DNA of 64,000 bases from Bradyrhizobium cajani. Its GTDB lineage: Bacteria; Pseudomonadota; Alphaproteobacteria; Rhizobiales; Xanthobacteraceae. The stretch covers positions 62,001-126,000 of the forward strand of contig NZ_WQNE01000006.1 of NCBI RefSeq assembly GCF_009759665.1. Reading direction: 5' to 3'. The position numbers and the translations under genes are program-made. Within the stretch, counting starts at the first letter, position 1. Every line of letters begins with the position of its first letter. Shown piece by piece: positions 36,718 through 46,423 of this stretch. The notes beneath the pieces were generated by a model, which ran no database searches, had not been told where the DNA came from, and was given only the letters and a program-made list of their open reading frames with translations.

Positions 36718-37551
36718 AGCCTGGTCGGAAGCGCAAGCTCGTCGAGGGTTTGCGGTGAGTGGCAGGTCTCGATCCGCAAGGCTTGTAAGGCCCTCGAGTT
36801 CGATCGATCGACCTATCACTACAAATCGCGTCGCTCCGGCCAGGCGGCCCTCGAAGCTCGGATCAAGGAGATCTGCCATGTTCGCGTACGCTACGGCTAT
36901 CGCCGTGTCCATGTGCTGTTGCGCCGCGAAGGATGGCGTCACGGCCAGAACAAGACCCGCCGCGTCTATCGCGAACTGGGCCTGCAATTGCGTAACAAAT
37001 CGCCAAAGCGCCGGGTCAAGGCCAAGCTGCGCGATGACCGCCGGCCAGCGACGCGGGTCAACGAGATCTGGGCGATGGACTTTGTCCATGACCAGCTGGC
37101 AACCGGCGGCAAGCTCCGGGTGCTCACGATCATCGATATCTTCTCTCGCTTCTCGCCGGCGCTGGAGCCGCGGCTCACCTTCCGCGGCACCGATGTCGTG
37201 GATGTTCTGGAAAGGCTTTGCAATGAAGTGGGAATCCCTGCCACGATCCGCGTCGATTAAGGCAGCGAGTTTGTGTCGCGCGACCTCGATTTGTGGGCCT
37301 ACCAGCGCGGTGTCACGCTGGACTTCTCACGGCCAGGCAAGCCGACCGACAACGCCTTTATCGAAGCTTTCAATGGGCGCTTCCGGGCCGAATGTCTCAA
37401 TGCCCATTGGTTCCTGTCCCTTGCGGACGCCCAGGAAAAGGTGGAGACTTGGCGAAGATACTATAACGAGGAACGGCCCCACGGGGCGATCGGCAATCGG
37501 CCGCCGATTTTGCTGCAAAAACACGTCGGCGCTACCAGCCCGCCAACGTGA
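36718..37551 (+). pseudogene. IS3-family OrfB transposase with nonsense codon
   Basis: The frame runs from the Arg-rich start (VSIRKACKALEFDRSTYHYK) through the DDE integrase core: WAMDFVHDQLATGGKLRVLT (first Asp), then RVD, and [18 protein letters not shown] (Glu). Between the second Asp and the next residues a TAA at 37258-37260 replaces the usual RVDxGSEF codon. The rest ([20 protein letters not shown] onward) is intact. A single nonsense change thus kills the catalytic domain. Confidence 0.85.
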
Positions 37552-37742
37552 TCAGAGGCGCAAAACTCTAATTCCAGCTGGTCCAAAGTTCGGTCTCGCT
37601 GCAAAGAAGCGCAAAACTCTAGTTCTGGGTGGTCCAAACTTCGGTCTCGCTGCAGCGTTCTGAGATGCCTAGCTACATCTTGCGCGCTCACTGGATGCGG
37701 GTGCCTCATGGTGTTGGTACATCTTGGACCGTTTCGGCCAGA

Positions 37743-38585
37743 TCAAGTGTCACGGACAAGTGCAGCAAGATCGGCTTCGAGCTTCGGCTGATGCTTGAAA
37801 ATAGCGTCTATCAACGCCTGCGCCGGTTGCTCGCCGGCCTCGACCAGCGCTGCCTTCTCAGCGCGCGCAGAGGGAGCGAACACTCGCTTGACGACGGTCG
37901 GCGATCCCTTGAGGCCGCATTTGGAGACGTCTTCGATACCGGCATCGTTTGCGCTCCATTTAACGATTTGGGCACGCGCGGCACGCAACGCAGCCGGCAT
38001 CGCGCCGCGCCGAATCTGATTCGTTGCCTCCAGCATTGTGATCAGACACGGCAGCCTCGTGTGCAGCACCTGAACACCACCTTCGGAGCGTCGTTCCGCC
38101 TCAATTGTATGGGCGGCGAGATCTAAGGATCTGACTTTCGCAACGTAGGTTAGCTGCAATACGCCCAGTCGCTTTGCGATGCCGGGCCCAACCTGCGCCG
38201 TATCGCCGTCGATGGTCTGCTTTCCCGTGAAGATGAGGTTTGTCGGGCCATATTCCTTACCGATTTTTCGGATGGCTGTTGCAAGTGCATACGTTGTGGC
38301 CAGGGTGTCGGAGCCCGCAAAGCAGCGATCAGTGAGTAGGACGGCGCGATCGGCGCCGTAAGTCAGCGCCTTTCGCAAAGAATCCTCTGCCGATGGCGGT
38401 CCCATTGTAAGCACCGTAATTTCGCCGCCGAACCGATCGCGCAGCTCTAGCGCGGCCTCGAGGGCGAAGAGATCATATGGGTTAATGATGGTCGGCACTC
38501 CCTGACGCATGATTGTATTGGTCACGGGGTGCACGCGGATCTGCGCCGAGTCCGGAACCTGTTTGATGCAGACGACATTGTGCAC
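37743..38585 (-). CDS. fixA: electron transfer flavoprotein beta-type subunit FixA
   Basis: The 280-residue protein is FixA: HNVVCIKQVPDSAQIRVHPV at the N-terminus, the ETF-beta signature, and GKQTIDGDTAQVGPGIAKRL in the middle. FixA pairs with FixB to carry electrons in the FixABCX complex that supplies nitrogenase. fixBCX are not in the window, and B. japonicum is known to carry fixA apart from fixBCX. The GTG at 38585 has GGAG eight bases upstream; the frame is open further upstream without homology. A -24/-12 promoter precedes it, so it is transcribed separately from nifA. Confidence 0.93.
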   Translation of the reverse strand: MHNVVCIKQVPDSAQIRVHPVTNTIMRQGVPTIINPYDLFALEAALELRDRFGGEITVLTMGPPSAEDSLRKALTYGADRAVLLTDRCFAGSDTLATTYALATAIRKIGKEYGPTNLIFTGKQTIDGDTAQVGPGIAKRLGVLQLTYVAKVRSLDLAAHTIEAERRSEGGVQVLHTRLPCLITMLEATNQIRRGAMPAALRAARAQIVKWSANDAGIEDVSKCGLKGSPTVVKRVFAPSARAEKAALVEAGEQPAQALIDAIFKHQPKLEADLAALVRDT

Positions 38586-38622
38586 GATGTTGCTCCAAAA
38601 GCTGCGACAGTGCGGAGAGCAC

Positions 38623-38639
38623 AGCAAGTGTTGTACCAT
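38623..38639 (-). promoter_or_regulatory. sigma-54 promoter of fixA
   Basis: The minus strand reads ATGGTACAACACTTGCT, with GG and GC at correct -24/-12 spacing (T replaces C after GG). It lies 38 bp upstream of the fixA GTG. I found no TGT-N10-ACA site in the 300 bp upstream. Confidence 0.7.
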
Positions 38640-38672
38640 CGCCCGCCCCTTTTGGGATCGGCTTGCCATCAC

Positions 38673-39124
38673 AGAGGCTTAGACCGGGTAATGCGTCCCT
38701 CTAGCCCGCTTCCCGACGAACGAATGCTAACATAGTCAGGACTGCGACAGCGCTTTCCGCAGGGCGCGCCAGCATGGCTTGCGACAGACCACCGCCGCCA
38801 ATCACCAGCGGCCGGCGGACCGGTTGACTTAGTCCGACCTTGATCGACGGATAGGCATGACGCTTGTTAGATGTTCAGCAACCGACTGCTCGCGATTGCA
38901 TGGCCCGCAGGTGATGCTAAGTATGTCATTGCGAGCAAAGTCCTCTGTCATCGAACTAGGTGAGCCCGCCTTTCGATAGCAGTCCCGCAAGCGCGCACGG
39001 TGACGCTCGGGGCCAAGTCGCGCCCGTGGGCGGACCCATTTCCTTCAGATTGTGATGAGATTACCTATCGGAGATCGTCTTCGGATAGCTATTTGGCAGT
39101 AGCAGTTCCGAGCGATGTCGTCGT
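38673..39124. other. nifA-fixA intergenic region
   Basis: Beyond the fixA promoter I see no gene. No perfect NifA activator site is visible; TGTTAGATGTTCAGCA at 38865 fits TGT-N10 but ends GCA rather than ACA. Confidence 0.4.
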
Positions 39125-40948
39125 TCAGAACCGCTTTATCTCGATTCCATATTTCCTCAGCGCGTAGCCAATCTGGCGCGGCGTTAGTCCGAGCAGGCGC
39201 GCTGCTTTCGCCTGCACCCAGCCAGATCTTTCCATGGCCGCAATGACCCGTTCGCGGTCGGCCATCTTCGCGCCACTAACGAGAACTGTGCCGGGAGGCC
39301 CCAGTGAGGCCAGTTCGCCGGCGACAGACTGGACCGGCTGGGTCGGCTGAGCTAGCGGAATGGTGGACTTTGCAGGCACCGATGGCATGGGTGCGGGCTG
39401 GTCTGGTCTCTCGTCCGACGTGCCTTTCCACAGCATCGCAGATAGGCACTGGCCGTGGCAGCATGCAAAGTCACTTCTCACGATCGATGATCCCGCGCAC
39501 AGCGTCGCTGTACGCTCGATGCAGTTCTCGAGTTCGCGGACATTTCCCGGGAAGCCGCAGTTCATCAGTACATCGATCGCACTCGCCTCCAAGGTCAGCG
39601 TACGGCCGTTCTCGTTATTGAAATTTCTGAGGAACTCCCTCGCAAGCAGCGGGATATCACTGCGTCGTTCGCGCAGAGGTGGCAACAGTAAGGGAACTAC
39701 ACTGATGCGATAGTAAAGGTCCGCGCGAAACTCACTCCTTCCGACAGCCTCTTCAAGGTTCTTGTTGGTCGCAGCTATTATTCGAACATCGACCTTAACA
39801 GTCTGGTTGCTGCCGACGCGCTCGAACTCCTGCTCTTGCAGAACGCGCAGCAACTTCGCCTGGAACGGAGCTGAGATCTCGCCGATCTCATCAAGAAACA
39901 GCGTTCCTTTGTCGGCAAGTTCGAAGCGCCCCTTGCGCGAGCTGAACGCACCGGTAAAGGCGCCTTTCTCATGTCCGAATAATTCGGATTCCAGGACGGT
40001 CTCAGGAAGCGCCGCGCAATTCAGCTTAACGAACGGGCGCCTGGCGCGGGACGATGATTCGTGAATGGCCTTGGCGACGAGTTCCTTTCCGGTACCGGAT
40101 TCGCCACGCAGCAGAACCGTGCTGTTAGATCTGGCTACAACCGCAATCTTCTCGAGCAGCCCGCGCAGGGCTGGACTGTCCCCAATGATCCCATGGGCGT
40201 GTAGCTTCTTGCGCTCCCGAGCGGGTTGCCTGAGCTCTAGTATTTGCTTTTGTAGCCGGTCCTTCTCCGCCATCAGTCGTTCGCGATCGCAGGCGAACAA
40301 GCGATGCAACTTCACTGTTTGTCCCACCAGGTTAGCGATCATGGCGAGCAGTCGCGCATCGTACTCGAGCCCGAGACTCGACCTATCGTCGCGGATGCGG
40401 TCAACCGTCAGCGTACCCACGACCTTCGGATCAATGCGAATCGGAACCCCGATGAACGACACGGGCATATCATCCGAGGCGCCGAGCACTTCCCGGTCGG
40501 CAGCGTTGAATAACGGCTCGGCGGCCACGTTCTCGACGACAAGAGGCCTGTCGGTCGCGATGATCCGGTCGATTGCCGTCCGCGGCAATCGCATCCGATA
40601 ACGTTCGTCGCTGCCTTCGCTCCAGCCGGCGCCCACTGTAATGTCCGGCATGCCCTCGTCATCGAGCAGTGAGACGATGCCGTGTCGCATCTGCACAAAC
40701 GACTGCAGAAGACCAACAACGTTGGCCAACGTGACTTCGAGCCGCGAGGGTGCGGCGAGTATTTTCGATATTTCGAAGATGCCGGTTAGCGCGCTCTCAC
40801 GCAACGGCTCCCCCGAGAGATTACCCTCCGGCTCAGGTTGCGAGGCAGGTCTTTCACGTGAGGAAGGTATATCCAGCATGAGGCGGCCTCCGTTCTCTTG
40901 ATCATCCTCCCTGGTACCTTGTCCTGGTTGGCGAGCTTCTTTTTGCAT
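39125..40948 (-). CDS. nifA: nitrogen fixation transcriptional activator NifA
   Basis: The 607-residue protein has an N-terminal GAF domain (about 55-215), a sigma-54-interacting AAA+ domain with Walker A GESGTGKE (282-289), the GAFTGA loop (329-334) and FLDEIGEI, and a C-terminal helix-turn-helix (AAMERSGWVQAKAARLLGLT). The oxygen-sensing cysteines C464, C476, C496 and C501 keep the spacing C-X11-C-X19-C-X4-C of the B. japonicum protein. NifA with RpoN activates nif, fix and groESL genes at low oxygen through TGT-N10-ACA sites. A second possible start is Met24 (40879). It is the downstream gene of the fixR-nifA operon. Confidence 0.97.
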   Translation of the reverse strand: MQKEARQPGQGTREDDQENGGRLMLDIPSSRERPASQPEPEGNLSGEPLRESALTGIFEISKILAAPSRLEVTLANVVGLLQSFVQMRHGIVSLLDDEGMPDITVGAGWSEGSDERYRMRLPRTAIDRIIATDRPLVVENVAAEPLFNAADREVLGASDDMPVSFIGVPIRIDPKVVGTLTVDRIRDDRSSLGLEYDARLLAMIANLVGQTVKLHRLFACDRERLMAEKDRLQKQILELRQPARERKKLHAHGIIGDSPALRGLLEKIAVVARSNSTVLLRGESGTGKELVAKAIHESSSRARRPFVKLNCAALPETVLESELFGHEKGAFTGAFSSRKGRFELADKGTLFLDEIGEISAPFQAKLLRVLQEQEFERVGSNQTVKVDVRIIAATNKNLEEAVGRSEFRADLYYRISVVPLLLPPLRERRSDIPLLAREFLRNFNNENGRTLTLEASAIDVLMNCGFPGNVRELENCIERTATLCAGSSIVRSDFACCHGQCLSAMLWKGTSDERPDQPAPMPSVPAKSTIPLAQPTQPVQSVAGELASLGPPGTVLVSGAKMADRERVIAAMERSGWVQAKAARLLGLTPRQIGYALRKYGIEIKRF

Positions 40949-41133
40949 GTCACTCTCGCTCTAACGCCAAGTGTTGACGAGATGACATAGAACCGTAACA
41001 CCTTTTCATGGCACGACGGTAAACTTACGGTGTGCTTTCATGGCATTTTTGCGGATTGCGTGCGCGTCGTCAGCGGAGAACATAAGCACCGCTGCTGCAG
41101 CTCAAGTCAGCTGCGTAGCCAAGGCCGGCCGAT

Positions 41134-41970
41134 TCACAGATGTTGCCCACCATTGATCGGCACCTCGGCTCCCGTGACATAGCTGGCCGCATCTGAGCAC
41201 AGGAAAAAGATGACCTTGGCCACTTCATCCGGGGTTCCCACTCTGCGCAGCGGGATACTTGGCACGAGACGCGCTTCTGTATCGGGCGATAACATGTCCG
41301 TCCTGATTTCGCCGGGCGCGATCGCATTCACGCGAATGCCATGCGGCGCATAATCGTGGGCCATTTCGCGCGTGAGGCTCGCAAGCGCAGCTTTCGACGT
41401 CGCATAGGCACTGCCGGCAAACGGGTGCACCCGCGAGCCCGCAATCGAAGTCACATTCACGATCGATCCTGACGCGGCTCTTAGCTCGTCAAACAAGCCC
41501 TGCGCCAACAGGATCGGGGCCACCAGATTGAGATGGAACACCTTCATCCAAGTCTCGATTGACGTCGTCAACGACGTCATCCGATCGCCAGCGGGCGTTT
41601 TCGGCGAAACACCGGCATTGTTCACTAGCGCGTGCAAAGGTGCACCGGCCAAGCGTTTCTTGACCTCAGTGATCGCGCGCGGCAGCATTCGATGATTGCT
41701 GAGGTCGATCTGGACATGATCTTCGTTCCCTGCCCCCCAGGGGCATCGCTCGCCGTCGAACGGTTGACGCGCGCAAGAAATGATGCGCCAGCCCGCCTCC
41801 GAGAACAGCTTGGCAGTGGCATGACCAATTCCGCGCGATGCTCCGGTGAGCAACATCGCCTTCTGTTCTCCGCCATGAACACCGGCTTTATCGACCTGAA
41901 ACGGGCAAGCCAAATGTGTTTCGGGCAGCGGGCCTCTGATTAGATCGTCATTTGGCAGATCCAGACCCAC
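41134..41970 (-). CDS. fixR: short-chain dehydrogenase FixR
   Basis: The 278-residue protein is an SDR with the cofactor motif TGASRGIGHATAKLF, the NNAG motif (LVNNAGVSP) and the active-site Tyr-x3-Lys (SAYATSKAALASL). It starts GLDLPNDDLIRGPLPETHL after a GTG at 41970, giving the 278-residue length known for B. japonicum FixR; the frame is open for ten codons more. FixR is encoded upstream of nifA in one operon. Its substrate is unknown, and it is known to be dispensable for fixation. The operon has a sigma-54 promoter and a RegR box upstream. Confidence 0.94.
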   Translation of the reverse strand: MGLDLPNDDLIRGPLPETHLACPFQVDKAGVHGGEQKAMLLTGASRGIGHATAKLFSEAGWRIISCARQPFDGERCPWGAGNEDHVQIDLSNHRMLPRAITEVKKRLAGAPLHALVNNAGVSPKTPAGDRMTSLTTSIETWMKVFHLNLVAPILLAQGLFDELRAASGSIVNVTSIAGSRVHPFAGSAYATSKAALASLTREMAHDYAPHGIRVNAIAPGEIRTDMLSPDTEARLVPSIPLRRVGTPDEVAKVIFFLCSDAASYVTGAEVPINGGQHL

Positions 41971-42004
41971 GCCCGCCTCCTCCCCTGTTGCGCGCCGCAC
42001 GCGT

Positions 42005-42020
42005 AGCAGGATTTAGGCCA
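42005..42020 (-). promoter_or_regulatory. sigma-54 promoter of fixR-nifA
   Basis: The minus strand reads TGGCCTAAATCCTGCT, with GG and GC at -24/-12 spacing and CTGCT replacing TTGCT. It is the position expected for fixRp2, through which NifA amplifies its own expression. Confidence 0.8.
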
Positions 42021-42050
42021 CTGCGATGCATGTAAATCCGCTTCCGTTTT

Positions 42051-42065
42051 GCGTCCTAATGTCGC
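42051..42065 (-). promoter_or_regulatory. RegR box of fixR-nifA
   Basis: The minus strand reads GCGACATTAGGACGC, a full match to the RegR-binding consensus GNGRCRTTNNGNCGC. It is centred about 65 bp upstream of the expected start, as in B. japonicum, where RegSR gives basal fixR-nifA transcription. Confidence 0.85.
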
Positions 42066-42795
42066 GCACGCGGAATGCTTGGCGGGTTCAAGACGCGCTG
42101 CGTGTGTTTTGTGACAGCGCTGGTGCATCAGCTACGCAATGTCGCGAGCACACTCGCCGTCGTAAAGATAAGGCGACGAGCCGCGCTCTCCTTCCTGATC
42201 GCACAACTGGAAGAGCCAAGCAATGGCCAGCGCCTCTCGTCAGGCAACCATCCTAGGATAGCGGCCGCCGCCAGTAGCCGCTTCAAACGAAAGCTGACGT
42301 TACCAACCTGTACGTTAGATTGTCCGCAACTGCGGCCGACTTCATCGCGCCCCGCTCTGTTGTGTCCAGCACTGGCACATCGCCGGGCGGATTGATCCCG
42401 GACCACGACCTGGCGCACTGAATGTTTCTTCAACACAGTGAATCTCCGATAGCGCCCGTTCAACCAGCGAGTACCGACCGTAAGACGGAACTCGACGGCT
42501 GAACGGAGACGCTTTCGATATGTCCATCCGCGACCGACCACCGATGAGCTTCGACTTGCGGCCTCCCCGAGTCGAAGACGAAGACGTGTTACACCTGTTT
42601 ACCGGGGCGGCAGCATGTTAAGGTCACTGTTGTCGACGTCGAGCGGAAGACATTCGGACCCCGCGTCGCGCTGTTCTTCGGTGGAAGTCCGCGACAGAGC
42701 TTCACATTGGACAGACAATTGCCGCCCCGAGAAGATCTGCCAATATTGCTGGATGCAAAAAGCGGCAATCAGATCGATCAGGCGGGCTACGACTT
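42066..42795. other. no recognisable gene between fixR and nodZ
   Basis: About 730 bp hold no supported coding frame. A partial resemblance to the MerR-type sites (ACGTTAGATTGT at 42313) lacks a -35 element at the right distance. Confidence 0.4.
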
Positions 42796-43902
42796 TCATG
42801 AATCCACGAGCTCTCGCGAGGTTTGTTCAATCAGGATCAATCGGCCCGGATCCTTCAAATCGAATTCTATAACGCGTGGGGCAAAGAGACGCGCATAGCG
42901 CGTAAAGGCGCTCGTCGGGGGAAAACGGATCACGGTATCGCAGCGCGCAAGGAGGTACATATCGATGAGGGCGGAAAAGCCGCCCTCGGCTCCGAGCGCG
43001 GCGTTGTGCAATGGGCCGGCCTGAGGTGCCTGGAACTGTTTTGGAATCGTGAAAACATCAGGAAATATAGCCGAAACCTTCTCAAGGACGATCGCGCTGT
43101 CCGTGCACAGGAAAGCCTTCACGGGTTTTGCGTGGGGTAACCCCCTAGCCTTATCAATGGCATTACAGACCTGTCGAAAGGCGCGCTCCGGGTCAGCCCA
43201 GTAGGGAGCATGCCCCATAATGTCCTCGCCGTTGCCATGCCGGACATGGATGCCGATTACGCTGTACGATTCAAAGTGCTCGCGGTAGATAGCATCAATC
43301 CGAGACTGAATTTCAGGTCGTGGCTTGATGCTCCGAAAGATTTCTCGTTCGGCCTCCTGATCGCAGCGCCACATCAGGCACGCATCACACACAACCGTGT
43401 TAGCGTCACTATCTTTGTGACTTTGGAACAGTTGATCGAGTTCGTCGCGCTCCCGGAAAATCTGCTCGTCCGGGCGATAGACGCAATCGATGGATGGCTT
43501 GTTCCACCATGTCGGGAAGAATGGTCCCGGAAATGAACACTGATTGATCTTGTCATCGCAAATCACCCGCACGCCAGCAATGTCTTGAACCGGTTCGAAG
43601 AAGACTGGAAAGGCGTTGATGGATGGCTCATCGAGATAGCAAGATCCCCTCCAATCGATGGCTAGCGTCCGTCCTGTCTGCTTTGCAAAACGCCAAGCTG
43701 CCGCCAGTGACCACAGGCAGTCGCCGAACCCCGTGCGTCGCCGGGAAACTACGAACCTATCATTCTTCGAACCGCTCTGCATTGCCTCTTCCCGGGCTCC
43801 TGGTTGGACAAGAGACGTCATTGCAGACATCTCACGTATCATCTTGTCCGACGTTACGGTCTGAAATCGCGGTGCCGGCGAGCTGCGTCGGTAGAACTTC
43901 AT
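42796..43902 (-). CDS. nodZ: Nod factor alpha-1,6-fucosyltransferase NodZ
   Basis: The protein (up to 368 residues) is the GT23 fucosyltransferase that adds fucose to the reducing-end N-acetylglucosamine of Nod factors, using GDP-fucose. The family motif H-x-R-x-G is present as GIHVRHGNGEDIM. RFVVSRRRTGFGDCLWSLAA opens the conserved region and FPPTSAFTRYARLFAPRVIE closes it. The first ATG (43902) adds residues that are probably not conserved; other ATGs at codons 21, 25, 28 and 40 are possible and the true start is unclear. It lies downstream of nolO on the same strand, 170 bp away, without a visible nod box. Confidence 0.93.
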   Translation of the reverse strand: MKFYRRSSPAPRFQTVTSDKMIREMSAMTSLVQPGAREEAMQSGSKNDRFVVSRRRTGFGDCLWSLAAAWRFAKQTGRTLAIDWRGSCYLDEPSINAFPVFFEPVQDIAGVRVICDDKINQCSFPGPFFPTWWNKPSIDCVYRPDEQIFRERDELDQLFQSHKDSDANTVVCDACLMWRCDQEAEREIFRSIKPRPEIQSRIDAIYREHFESYSVIGIHVRHGNGEDIMGHAPYWADPERAFRQVCNAIDKARGLPHAKPVKAFLCTDSAIVLEKVSAIFPDVFTIPKQFQAPQAGPLHNAALGAEGGFSALIDMYLLARCDTVIRFPPTSAFTRYARLFAPRVIEFDLKDPGRLILIEQTSRELVDS

Positions 43903-44072
43903 AGCAGCGCTATCCGTGATGGGCCGCGTTCTCGCAACACTTTCTGTCTTTTCCTGAGCGGTGTTGCGTCGACGTGCCCGATTTCCAGTCGGACGCCCGA
44001 TGATCCCCGCGCGTCGGATGGCCTGGCCTCCTCACATGCAGGCATAGGCATGACCATGCTCATGAGTTCCGG

Positions 44073-46100
44073 CTATGTTTCGCTTTGCACTTTATTGCAG
44101 CCGCAAGCCGCGCGCGGCGGATGCAGCCGAACGCCCCGCAGCTCCCACACGAGCCGCAGTTCCTTCACGAGATCTTCACGCTTGGCCTGGTCCAGCATGG
44201 TTGCGTCGAGAAGCCAGCCGAGCGACGCCTCGCCCTCGATCCGCATCAAGATCTCGAAAAGCTCATGTGAGATACGCATACTGTCGTGGGCGGAACGTCC
44301 CGTGCGGATCTCGCAGACCGTTTCCTGACGATCTGGCGCTGTGTGGGAGCGAACACGATGAAGGGATGCATACGGCGGCAATGAAACGCTCAGCGCACTC
44401 CAATCCTGCAGTGATGCTGGCCGCTTTCTGACGAGGAACGGCCCAACAACAAGTCCGTCCAGGTCAGTCGTCAAGAACGTGGTGATCGCATCTGACACGG
44501 ACTCCACGATCGGCTCGGCATTGTTGTTGAATGAGGTATTCAGAAGAACTGGGATGCCCGTTCGCCTCTTGAACGCATTAATTACATCCCAGTAGGCGGG
44601 GTTTGCCTTGCGCGATACTGTTTGCAGTCGAGCGGTCCCATCAACGTGTGTGATCGCACCGAGCACGTTACGCTTGGCTTCCCGCACACGAACCACGAAG
44701 TTCATGAAGGGGAGCTGCCGCGTGCCGTCCGGGAGCTCAAAGAACTCGCTCGCATCCTCCTCCAGTACAGATGGCGCAAAGGGGCGATAGCCCTCGCGCT
44801 TCTTGACCATCGCGTTGATGCGGCCCTTGTTTCCCGCAGGCCGCGGGTCCGCAAGAATGCTGCGGTTACCAAGCGCACGTGGGCCGAACTCAGAGCGGCC
44901 CTGAACCCAGCCGATTACATCGCCATTCGCCATCCAGTCTGCCGCACTGGATGCTATGTCATCACTGCGTTGAATGTCGAGGTGGCCTGACCATGCGTTG
45001 AGCTCATGCTCAACGGCTTGCTCGTTGCCGAGATCGGGCCCCCAATAAACGTGCGGCAGTCGCTCCCGCGGCGCCGGCCTGCCCAGCTCGTTTGACAGCA
45101 TCAACGCAGCGCCGAGCGCGCAGCCGGCGTCGTGCGCCGCGGGTTGAACAAAGATGTCGTCAAATAGCCCGGAATAAAGCAGCTTACCATTCAGCGTGCA
45201 ATTATGGGCTACTCCCCCAGCCAAGCACAAGCGTGTAATGCCCGTCGCTTCACGATGGTACCGTAGGATGTGAAACACGATCCGTTCCAGCGCCTCCTGC
45301 AGTGAAGCGCTGACATCTCGATGCTGTTGGGTGAATGGCATTCCTTTTCGCCGAACCTCGATGTTGCGGACCAGGGCCGGACCGATCCGATCAAGGTGAA
45401 CGCGATAGCCACCGTTTTCCAACAACTCGTAGAACTGCGCGAAGAGCTCGCGATAGGGAGCGGGATCACCATACGGGGCAAGCCCCATCACTTTGTACTC
45501 GTCGAACAACCCGTACCCGAGATATCGGATCGTCTCGAGATAGAACAGACCCAGGGAGTTATGTTCCGGGAAGCTTGCAAGTTGCGCAATTTCGGTACCA
45601 GACCCCACCGCCAATAAGCCGGAGAGAAAATCGCCACCGCCGTCGATCGCAAAAACGAGACTTTGCTCGAAGCCGGACATGGCAAACGCGCTCACGGCAT
45701 GCGCTTCGTGGTGATTCACGAAGGAAAGCCGCGACGGATCGATCTCAGCGCCGAACTCCCGTGCCAGCAGCTGGCGCAGCAACAGTTTGGCGTCCAACGG
45801 AACGGGCTGAGAAACAGAAAGACGCTCGAGCATGGTGTTGCAGTAGGCTTCAGTCGCGTAGAACGCGATACGGTCGATCTCGCCGAGCTCAACTCCTGCG
45901 GTAGAAAGGCAGTATTGGATCGAATTGCTCGGAAACTTGTTGGAGTGCTTGACGCGGTTGAGGCGCTCCTCTTCGACAGCAGCAATCACGCGGCCATCCT
46001 GCACAAGAACCGCAGCGCCATCGTGAAGAAATGTATTCGGCAGCTCCGGCGAGCTTTCATGGATTCTGTCAAGACCGCCACTCACTCCCAGGCACAACAT
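44073..46100 (-). CDS. nolO: Nod factor carbamoyltransferase NolO
   Basis: The 675-residue protein is a NodU/CmcH-family carbamoyltransferase. MLCLGVSGGLDRIHESSPEL starts it. The N-terminal ASKHA-type domain has NHHEAHAVSAFAMSGFEQSL, AIDGGGDFLSGLLAV and LCLAGGVAHNCTLNGKLLYS, and the second half has FGPRALGNRSILADPRPAGN and TGIPVLLNTSFNNNAEPIVE. NolO adds a carbamoyl group at O-3 of the non-reducing end sugar. GGAG six bases upstream supports the ATG at 46100; the frame is open to 46145. It probably belongs to the nod operon through read-through from nodJ. Confidence 0.93.
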   Translation of the reverse strand: MLCLGVSGGLDRIHESSPELPNTFLHDGAAVLVQDGRVIAAVEEERLNRVKHSNKFPSNSIQYCLSTAGVELGEIDRIAFYATEAYCNTMLERLSVSQPVPLDAKLLLRQLLAREFGAEIDPSRLSFVNHHEAHAVSAFAMSGFEQSLVFAIDGGGDFLSGLLAVGSGTEIAQLASFPEHNSLGLFYLETIRYLGYGLFDEYKVMGLAPYGDPAPYRELFAQFYELLENGGYRVHLDRIGPALVRNIEVRRKGMPFTQQHRDVSASLQEALERIVFHILRYHREATGITRLCLAGGVAHNCTLNGKLLYSGLFDDIFVQPAAHDAGCALGAALMLSNELGRPAPRERLPHVYWGPDLGNEQAVEHELNAWSGHLDIQRSDDIASSAADWMANGDVIGWVQGRSEFGPRALGNRSILADPRPAGNKGRINAMVKKREGYRPFAPSVLEEDASEFFELPDGTRQLPFMNFVVRVREAKRNVLGAITHVDGTARLQTVSRKANPAYWDVINAFKRRTGIPVLLNTSFNNNAEPIVESVSDAITTFLTTDLDGLVVGPFLVRKRPASLQDWSALSVSLPPYASLHRVRSHTAPDRQETVCEIRTGRSAHDSMRISHELFEILMRIEGEASLGWLLDATMLDQAKREDLVKELRLVWELRGVRLHPPRAACGCNKVQSET

Positions 46101-46423
46101 CCCGTTCTCCATTTGACCATGAGGGGAACGCCAACTGCGTCCCACCTATCCAATCTTTACAGTCACGCTCCGTCGGGTGCGCGGGCCAGGCAGCACACAC
46201 AACTTTGCAAAGTCCGTCTCGGCGCCTAGCGACAGGCGCTCAGAAAGTACCGGTGCTGGCGTCCGCACCGATCGACCGAACAGACGGCCGTAGACCTTGG
46301 TCGATCGGGGCCTCTTAAGGCCATTGAAGCAGCTGCTGTGACAGACCGGGTCATCCCGAGCTGCCGCAGAACGCATCGTGACATTGCATCGATGTGACTT
46401 TCTCCATTTTCGCTGAACTCACG
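46101..46423. other. nodJ-nolO intergenic region
   Basis: About 320 bp without a gene. I see no nod box or -24/-12 promoter, so nolO is probably reached by transcription from the nodY nod box. Confidence 0.4.

Larger units (their letters stand above)
36389..37636 (+). mobile_element. IS3-family element with duplicated right end
   Basis: The left end TGGACCATTTTTGGCTAGAG (36389) matches the inverted right end TGGACCAGCTGGAATTAGAG. The right end occurs twice, ending at 37585 and 37636, as a 51-bp tandem repeat. The triplet AAC precedes the left end (36386-36388) and follows the second right end (37637-37639), compatible with a 3-bp target duplication. OrfA is intact but OrfB has a stop codon. 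Confidence 0.75.

Noticed and set aside
42300..42330. A further MerR-type site (ACGTTAGATTGT)
   Set aside because: There is no -35 element at 19 bp from a -10, unlike the seven accepted copies.
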